Shown: positions 7,097 to 12,214 of the stretch, piece after piece
Layout: each line of letters starts with the position of its first letter
How positions within the stretch are numbered: position 1 is the stretch's first letter
Assembly: GCA_900549995.1 (NCBI GenBank)
Contig: URQQ01000096.1
Span: forward strand, 1-12,214
Direction: 5' to 3'
Source of the DNA: an uncultured Lachnospiraceae bacterium
Lineage (GTDB): Bacteria; Bacillota; Clostridia; Lachnospirales; Lachnospiraceae
DNA: 12,214 bases
Made by a program: the position numbers and the translations under genes
Notes under the pieces: model-generated
The model's database searches: none
Seen by the model: the letters and a program-made list of their open reading frames with translations, nothing else
What the model was told of the DNA's origin: nothing

Positions 7097-8136
7097 GAAA
7101 AGTTATTGAAAATTTTGTCCCGCAAGGCGGAAAACACTGTATCACCAATTCCCTGAAACAGATTTTTACATATTATGGCCACCCCATATCAGAAGATATG
7201 TTATTTGGGTTGGCGTCCGGACTCTCGTTCTTGTATATCAATCAGGCAGCCTCGCCTATGATAAATGGAAGAACAAAAATATTTGAGTTCGAAAATAAAC
7301 TTGCCGGACGGCTGAATATCACCATCCAATGCAAATCATCAAAAAATTACTCCCGTGCCCTGCGTGTAAGTAAACAAATGATCGACACCGGCCATCCGGT
7401 TCTGATCTATGTTGACATGCCTTATCTGAAGTACCTTGGCCTGGATCCGGACAGTCATTTTGGCGGACATGCGGTTGTGCTGTACGGATACGATGAAACT
7501 GCACAGAAATTCTGGATCAGCGACAGAGACAATCATGACACTCCAATCTCAACCCCTTTAGGACAGTTGGCAGAAGACTATCATTTCGTTGATTACAGTG
7601 AACTTGAAAAAGCCCGAAGCAGTTCCTTCAGGCCTTTCCCGGCAAACAACAAATATTTAACTTTTGACTTTAGCGGCCTGAGAGAGATAGACAAGGCCAT
7701 TCTGCAGTCTGCAGTCATTGAAACCTGCGATACTATGCTCCATCCGCCAGCGAAACTTCTTGGAATAAACGGAATACTGAAGTTCTCAAAAGAAATACTG
7801 AAATGGAAACAGTTCAGCCCCGAGAAACTAAAGACCGCGGGGGTTACAAATTACTTTCAGATAAGCAAAGACGGCGGAACAGGCGGGGGTATTTTCCGCA
7901 AAATGTACGGTGAGTTTTTAATAGAATCAGCACCGATCATGAATAACGATCAACTGCTCTCTCTAGGGCAAAAATTCATCGATGTCTCAAAACAATGGGA
8001 TCTCATTGCCGATGATATGTGGCAGTTATTCCAGACAGGCGATGCTGAACTTTTAAAAAAGATGTCCACATCCGTTACAAAAATTTATGAGATTGAAAAG
8101 GGACTGTACAATGCTTTGGGCAGCTGCATGTTTTAG
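7093..8136 (+). CDS. BtrH N-terminal domain / DUF4872 protein (predicted papain-fold acyltransferase or peptidase)
   Basis: This 347-residue protein has two parts. Residues about 8-150 match the BtrH_N domain (C39-peptidase-like papain fold): GGKHCITNSLKQIFTYYG with Cys16 as likely nucleophile, GGHAVVLYGYD with His126, and WISDRD with Asp144 as probable triad. Residues about 185-340 look like DUF4872, with its GGTGGGIFRKMYGEFL segment (261-276). The namesake BtrH of butirosin biosynthesis moves an acyl-aminoacyl group from a carrier protein to an aminoglycoside. Most relatives, including this one, have no known substrate. There is no signal peptide, so it should act in the cytoplasm. ATG 7093 overlaps the merR stop by 4 bp and has AAAGGAG at 7081-7087, so expression is coupled to the drug-type sensor. 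No carrier-protein gene is visible nearby. No convincing terminator follows. Confidence 0.85.
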   Translation: MRKVIENFVPQGGKHCITNSLKQIFTYYGHPISEDMLFGLASGLSFLYINQAASPMINGRTKIFEFENKLAGRLNITIQCKSSKNYSRALRVSKQMIDTGHPVLIYVDMPYLKYLGLDPDSHFGGHAVVLYGYDETAQKFWISDRDNHDTPISTPLGQLAEDYHFVDYSELEKARSSSFRPFPANNKYLTFDFSGLREIDKAILQSAVIETCDTMLHPPAKLLGINGILKFSKEILKWKQFSPEKLKTAGVTNYFQISKDGGTGGGIFRKMYGEFLIESAPIMNNDQLLSLGQKFIDVSKQWDLIADDMWQLFQTGDAELLKKMSTSVTKIYEIEKGLYNALGSCMF

Positions 8137-8213
8137 ACCCCGAAGCACTTCCTGAATCCCATGCTTTTATATCTCTTAGTTATAAAACAATTTGTGTTTA
8201 AGTCTCCTTTTCA

Positions 8214-10088
8214 CTAACTGCCAAGTACTTCCTGCACAACTTTACGTTTTATTACCATCAGATAAAATATTTCCGGAATTATACAACATGCAAAATAAAT
8301 TCCAATCATATAACTATTCTCAATACTAATATTATCCGGCATCATATCTGCAATTAAAAATATAATCCCTGTTACTGCTGCTGTTACAAGCGGCAACAGC
8401 AGAACCGGAATTATTTCACTTCCCAAATTTTTCTTTTGGGCTTTGTGCTTCATTCCCATGTAATCCAAAAATTCATATTTCTTTGCCTGATCCTGTATTT
8501 CAGAAAAAAGTTTAATGCTAAGCACCAGCAATCCGTTCATAGTCAAAAACAATCCAACAGCAATATTCATAATAACTGTCAATAAACTTTGCATCGCCGA
8601 CAGATCCATTGCATTTTGCTTACTCAATATAGTCACATCCGGACAAATGATATGTATCTTTTCTACTAACTCCTCAATCTTCTGTGACTGTCCTTCCGCC
8701 CCATTAAAAGCCCAGATTACCGTATTCTTGGAAAGTCCTGCTGATAACTCATGATACATGGAATCCGGCAATACCAGCAGATCAGTCCCTGCCCCGTATC
8801 CCCAGAACAATATTGACGTCTTCTGTCCCTTAAAATTCACATCCGTATATTGTCCATCCACATACATCTGCGGAAATGCAGGCAAGATATTCATATAATT
8901 ATCTCTTTCTTCCCGCTGTGAGACCGTTAATACCTCTCTCTCACCTAACTGTACTTTGTCACCTGATACCGCCTCATAATCACTTTCGGAGATTCCAAAG
9001 AACTGTGTTCCGAAAGCGGCTCCATCTTGTCCTTCTTGTCCATCGCTTACCGTAACCTGCAGATAAGGTATTTTCAATTCATCATGTAGCACCCCATCTG
9101 CTTCCATGACATTATAGTCCATCTCTCCGGCCACAACATAATCATAAGGATAATTCACTGAATGATCGACAGCAATATTATCTAATATACCAATTCCAAT
9201 CACATATAAAATGATAAAATCAATTGCAAACAAAATAAAAATTACTGTTTTATTTTTTACATAGTGCACATAAAAGTTATTCAGCTTCAGTATATTTTTA
9301 TAGTAAAATGGGGGATGTCGTTTTAAAATTTCCAAAAAAAATCCGGTACCAAAGGAAAAGAGTAAATAAAAACCGCAAACACAGATAAAAATGGCCAAAA
9401 ACCAGGACCTTCTGGCGATTGCTTTATTTATATGCAGATAAATGCTGGATAAAACAAATACCATTCCAACAATCGCACAAAATTTCCACCAGCTTTTCAC
9501 TTCCACTCTTCCAAGGAGACTTTCCTGCTTTTCCTTTATTGACAAATCTTTTCTTGATAACAGAAAAACCTGATACATAAAAATAATAAGAAACATAAAA
9601 AGACTAAACCCAAAAGCAGTAAATACAATTCTCCCATAGTTTATTCCTGAAACCAGAAACCATAGATTTTTCATGATCAATAACTTTCTTAACAAAAATG
9701 TGAAAATAACCCCTGCCGCTGTACCAACGATAAACGAAATAATCCAAATGATGAAATATTCGATTGCCATCGCTCCAAACATCATTTTTCTTTTTATTCC
9801 TAATATCATCAACAGTTGATAATCCTTAATTCTTAGTTCAATATATTCTTTCATTACATAAGATATAAAAACAACTGTGATCCCAGCCATCAGTATATAG
9901 TAATTGCTAAAGGATCTTACAATACCCGAAACATCGTCAAATACGCCTGATTCCTTCAAACGAATCGCATATGTCTTCATCCACGAAAAAGAAACCATCA
10001 CTGCAACAGACAATACAAGACCCAGAAAGTACAGCATGTACTTATTTACATTTGCCAGAAAATTCTTAAATATTACTTTTTTAAACAT
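8214..10088 (-). CDS. FtsX-like ABC transporter permease, BceB type, without adjacent ATPase
   Basis: This 624-residue membrane protein has BceB-like architecture. Seven hydrophobic segments (about 17-36, 62-80, 110-136, 152-177, 203-220, 228-251, 281-301) are followed by a roughly 200-residue extracytoplasmic domain (302-500) and three C-terminal segments (501-526, 557-581, 590-613). FtsX-like regions lie at about 60-180 and 505-615. BceAB-type transporters sense and remove peptide antibiotics from cell-wall lipid intermediates, usually with a BceA ATPase and a BceRS two-component system. None of these is next to it, so the partner must be encoded elsewhere or the gene is an orphan. AGGGGG about 8 nt before ATG 10088 is the ribosome binding site. 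The coding region is visibly more AT-rich than hydE or hydG, which may reflect transfer. It is convergent with the BtrH-like gene, 77 bp apart. Confidence 0.85.
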   Translation of the reverse strand: MFKKVIFKNFLANVNKYMLYFLGLVLSVAVMVSFSWMKTYAIRLKESGVFDDVSGIVRSFSNYYILMAGITVVFISYVMKEYIELRIKDYQLLMILGIKRKMMFGAMAIEYFIIWIISFIVGTAAGVIFTFLLRKLLIMKNLWFLVSGINYGRIVFTAFGFSLFMFLIIFMYQVFLLSRKDLSIKEKQESLLGRVEVKSWWKFCAIVGMVFVLSSIYLHINKAIARRSWFLAIFICVCGFYLLFSFGTGFFLEILKRHPPFYYKNILKLNNFYVHYVKNKTVIFILFAIDFIILYVIGIGILDNIAVDHSVNYPYDYVVAGEMDYNVMEADGVLHDELKIPYLQVTVSDGQEGQDGAAFGTQFFGISESDYEAVSGDKVQLGEREVLTVSQREERDNYMNILPAFPQMYVDGQYTDVNFKGQKTSILFWGYGAGTDLLVLPDSMYHELSAGLSKNTVIWAFNGAEGQSQKIEELVEKIHIICPDVTILSKQNAMDLSAMQSLLTVIMNIAVGLFLTMNGLLVLSIKLFSEIQDQAKKYEFLDYMGMKHKAQKKNLGSEIIPVLLLPLVTAAVTGIIFLIADMMPDNISIENSYMIGIYFACCIIPEIFYLMVIKRKVVQEVLGS

Positions 10089-10113
10089 TATTCATCCCCC
10101 TACGAATAACTTA

Positions 10114-10148
10114 ATGGAAACTTGATAAATATTTCATCAAGTTTCCAT
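10114..10148. promoter_or_regulatory. 13-bp inverted repeat in the permease leader
   Basis: Positions 10114-10126 (ATGGAAACTTGAT) and 10136-10148 (ATCAAGTTTCCAT) are perfectly complementary with a 9-nt loop. The repeat lies 26 bp upstream of the permease start codon. No U-run follows on the minus strand, so it is not a standard terminator. It could be an operator dyad or a leader RNA hairpin. A possible minus-strand -10 box TATAGT (complement of 10163-10168) would place it in the untranslated leader, but the matching -35 is poor. Confidence 0.5.
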
Positions 10149-10255
10149 CTCGAATATCCTTAACTATAGTGATTTAGCATTCCAGCTACATCTTCCTGAA
10201 CAATCACTTTTACAGCTTGCTTTACAGCCACCAAGTATTTAGTCAATCTTCATTC

Positions 10256-10636
10256 TCACGGCGTGAAATATACAAAAACATATTGTTGATCATCTACACT
10301 GGCTACATAAATTTCTGAAAAGTCATCATTGTCTTTATTGTTTAGCCATAACCATTCATATTTTTCTAGAAAGTTTGAATGTTTCAGTGTACCTCCCTCG
10401 TCCATATAGATTGTTGTTTTTTTATCTCTCCACCAATTGAAAAAAATCAAATTCTCAAATTTATTCCTTGCATACGCCTTCGCGTTACTTACTGATACCG
10501 AATAAGGATCATATCGATCTATTTTTTTACCTACCAGAATTCCTTCGGAATGAATGATGATTGGTGGCGCAAACATAACCAATCCACCAGTAAGTATAAC
10601 TACAATTAATATAAATAATAATACTCTATTTTTCAT
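10256..10636 (-). CDS. Small membrane-anchored or secreted hypothetical protein
   Basis: I do not recognise this 126-residue protein. Residues 5-29 form one strongly hydrophobic segment after the positive start MKNR, so it is either a signal peptide or a single membrane anchor with the rest outside. There is no lipobox cysteine, and indeed no cysteine at all. The remaining roughly 95 residues are polar and rich in aromatic residues (FFNWW at about 65-69, YEWLWLN at about 93-99, VFVYFTP at the end). There is no good ribosome binding site before its ATG, and an in-frame stop prevents a longer form. Instead the ATG lies 1 nt after the stop of a 36-codon gene with a strong site, pointing to translational coupling. 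The permease gene is 167 bp downstream on the same strand. Low GC, like its neighbours. Confidence 0.65.
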   Translation of the reverse strand: MKNRVLLFILIVVILTGGLVMFAPPIIIHSEGILVGKKIDRYDPYSVSVSNAKAYARNKFENLIFFNWWRDKKTTIYMDEGGTLKHSNFLEKYEWLWLNNKDNDDFSEIYVASVDDQQYVFVYFTP

Positions 10637-10637
10637 A

Positions 10638-10748
10638 TTATTTTGTAAAATCCAACACTACAATATAGTATTGATTATTCATTTTACTTTCCAAGATTAT
10701 ATTATAAAAATCATCAGTATGTTGTGTTAAATAAAGTTCCCTTTTCAT
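10638..10748 (-). CDS. 36-residue small protein, translationally coupled to the downstream gene
   Basis: A short gene beginning MKRELYLTQHTDDFYNIILE and ending with YYIVVLDFTK. It has an excellent ribosome binding site, AGGGAGGAG (complement of 10755-10763), 6 nt before its ATG, better than most genes in the window. Its stop (10638-10640) is 1 nt before the ATG of the 126-residue membrane protein, which lacks its own site, so it probably drives that gene's translation. There is no membrane segment, though the C-terminal part is hydrophobic. It may be a leader ORF, a partner of the membrane protein, or the head of a once longer gene. No homologue is known to me. Confidence 0.6.
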   Translation of the reverse strand: MKRELYLTQHTDDFYNIILESKMNNQYYIVVLDFTK

Positions 10749-10843
10749 AAAAATCTCCTCCCTATTTGATTGTTATTAATAATTTAACATTAAATTTATA
10801 ATTAGTAAATATTGTCTTGTATTCTTCCAAGAACATAACTACC

Positions 10844-10876
10844 AAAAAGCGGTACAGCCCCACAAGCCATACCGCT
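10844..10876 (-). terminator. Intrinsic terminator of the AMP-ligase gene
   Basis: On the minus strand AGCGGTA (complement of 10870-10876) pairs with TACCGCT (complement of 10848-10854). The stem extends inward by two wobble pairs and two G-C pairs to 11 pairs around a 7-nt loop, and runs into a U-tract (complement of A 10844-10848). It lies 26 bp after the ligase stop, and so it separates that gene from the small-protein genes downstream. Confidence 0.85.
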
Positions 10877-10901
10877 CTCCCCACAGGATTCTCTCCCGCC
10901 T

Positions 10902-12214
10902 TTATTTCCTCTTAATCTTTTGCGAAGGAGTCTTCTCAAACTCTTCTTCCCTCACCGTCAGCCCCTGGATCTGCTTATACAGTGGTTTCCCTTTGTTATA
11001 TCCGTCAATCACCTTCTGAAGTTCTGCCCGGATATCCCGCACTTTTTTCTTCTTCGCATATTCAAGGTCCGGGAATATTTCTGCATGGATTGTGTTATCC
11101 ACATCTTTTACAATCACTTCCTTTACCAAATCCGATGTACCAACCTCATTTTCCAATTCCTCCGGAGAGATATTCTCACCGTTATTCAGGATAATGAGAT
11201 TCTTCCTGCGCCCGGTCAGATACAGGTACTTATCCTTATCTATGTAGCCGAGATCCCCTGTCTTAAGCCACCCATCTTCCAGCGTTTCCGCAGTCTCTTC
11301 CGGCATTTTATAATATCCCATCATGACGCTCGACCCTTTTACCCAGATCTCTTCGTCTACTACTTTTGCCTCCAGGTTCGGAAGTAATTTCCCTACAGAG
11401 CCTTTCCGCGAATCCCAGGAAAGGTTTGTGCTGATGACAGGGGAACATTCTGTCATGCCATATCCCTGAAGAATCGTAATTCCATATTCCTTGAATATGT
11501 CAACCATCTCCGGGTTCAGGAATGCACCGCCGCTGTATATCGTATGTAGTTTCCCTCCAAACGCGGCCCTGGCAGCCACCTTTTTCGGAATCAGGCTGGA
11601 AGTATCACGGAGTTTTGCATAGATTGACTCGATGACCATCGGCACTAACAATACGATTTCCGGCTGGAACAGCTTCATGTTCTTCTGTACATGCATGATG
11701 GAATCATTGATGCAGATCACCATTCCGATGTAGATTGCCTTTAAAATATCCATTGTAAAACAATATGCATGATGGATCGGCAAAAGTGTCATGGAAACCG
11801 TACCTCTTGGGATTTTCATGTCAACACTGGTCGCATTGTCTGCAAGATTTCTGTGGCTCAGCATAACTCCCTTGCTTTTCCCTGTCGTTCCCGAAGTAAA
11901 GAGAATTGCGCAAAGTTTGTTTTCATCCAGCCTGCAGGAGAATCTTCCACGGTTTTCTTCCATGAGTTTCTCATAGGACAATATCTCTTCTGTACTTTCT
12001 CCCGCCTGCATAGAGATCACATGCTGAATCCCGGGTACATGCTGCCTGATATTTTCTGCGACATCTTTCCTTACTTCATCAAAGACCAGGACACTTACAT
12101 CCGCCCGGTCAAGCAATTCCCAGATATCTTCTTTGGGAAGCTGTGCATCCACAGGAACTGCCACTCCCCGGGAATTCACTGTCCCAAAGTATGAAATGAT
12201 CCACGGATAACTTG
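10902..12214 (-). CDS. AMP-binding acyl-CoA / acyl-ACP ligase, partial (5' end beyond window)
   Basis: Adenylate-forming enzyme that activates a carboxylic acid with ATP and passes the acyl group to CoA or a carrier protein. The core motifs are clear. ILFTSGTTGKSKGVMLSHRN is the P-loop (A3). QGYGMTECSP is the A5 motif and WLKTGDLGYI is A7. LTGRRKNLIILNNGENISPE is A8, and TPSQKIKRK at the very end has the A10 lysine. The frame stays open to the right edge (ending upstream as SYPWIISYFGTVNSRGVAVP), so the GTG at 12179 is internal and the true N-terminus lies outside. About 437 residues are visible; complete members are roughly 500 or more. It most resembles long-chain fatty acid ligases, but the substrate cannot be named. 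It is followed by its own terminator. Confidence 0.88.
   Translation of the reverse strand, partial: SYPWIISYFGTVNSRGVAVPVDAQLPKEDIWELLDRADVSVLVFDEVRKDVAENIRQHVPGIQHVISMQAGESTEEILSYEKLMEENRGRFSCRLDENKLCAILFTSGTTGKSKGVMLSHRNLADNATSVDMKIPRGTVSMTLLPIHHAYCFTMDILKAIYIGMVICINDSIMHVQKNMKLFQPEIVLLVPMVIESIYAKLRDTSSLIPKKVAARAAFGGKLHTIYSGGAFLNPEMVDIFKEYGITILQGYGMTECSPVISTNLSWDSRKGSVGKLLPNLEAKVVDEEIWVKGSSVMMGYYKMPEETAETLEDGWLKTGDLGYIDKDKYLYLTGRRKNLIILNNGENISPEELENEVGTSDLVKEVIVKDVDNTIHAEIFPDLEYAKKKKVRDIRAELQKVIDGYNKGKPLYKQIQGLTVREEEFEKTPSQKIKRK

Noticed and set aside
8143..8166. Possible terminator after the BtrH-like gene (AAGCA pairing with TGCTT, then TTAT)
   Set aside because: A 5-bp stem with a 14-nt loop and a poor T-run is too weak to call.
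10160..10246. Minus-strand 28-codon frame starting with TTG between the membrane protein and the permease
   Set aside because: It has no good ribosome binding site, a rare start codon and two stops before it. It may be a gene remnant, but nothing supports it as a gene.

Overview
The window looks like a chromosomal segment of a Gram-positive anaerobe of the class Clostridia, most likely a Lachnospiraceae-type gut bacterium. The support is the [FeFe]-hydrogenase maturation genes, strong AGGAGG-type ribosome binding sites, moderate-to-low GC and the protein families present. I could run no search, so the taxonomic placement is inference.

Layout. Positions 28-74 form a perfect 23-bp-arm hairpin. 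Next come three plus-strand genes for [FeFe]-hydrogenase assembly: a small TM1266-type regulator-like protein (120-368), hydE (412-1485) and hydG (1524-2945). A strong bidirectional terminator (about 2950-3007) separates them from a convergent minus-strand group. In transcription order this group is a TIM-barrel amidohydrolase (5069-6067), a CPBP/CAAX-type membrane protease overlapping it by 7 bp (4086-5075), and a protein with a Rho-N/SAP-like N-terminus (3009-4004). The roughly 200-bp intergenic region 6077-6280 holds divergent promoters. The rightward one has the long 19-20-bp spacer typical of MerR-controlled promoters. It drives a two-gene unit: a BmrR-like MerR regulator with a GyrI-like sensor domain (6281-7096), overlapping by 4 bp a BtrH_N/DUF4872 protein (7093-8136), a predicted papain-like acyltransferase or peptidase.

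Convergent to that unit is a more AT-rich minus-strand stretch. It holds a BceB/FtsX-type ABC permease with no visible ATPase (8214-10088), a 13-bp-arm hairpin in its leader (10114-10148), and a small membrane-anchored protein of unknown function (10256-10636). Just upstream of that protein is a 36-codon gene (10638-10748) with a strong ribosome binding site, placed to couple translation of the two. A minus-strand terminator (10844-10876) ends an AMP-binding acyl-CoA/acyl-ACP ligase (10902-12214) that is cut by the right edge of the window.

How the genes work together. HydE and HydG make the non-protein ligands of the H-cluster; hydF and the hydrogenase itself are not in the window. The MerR-BtrH pair looks like a small-molecule-inducible, self-regulated cassette and is the best candidate for an undescribed system here. 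The 36-codon gene, the 126-residue membrane protein and possibly the orphan permease may form a second little-characterised envelope unit. No tRNA, rRNA, CRISPR array, transposase or riboswitch was recognised.
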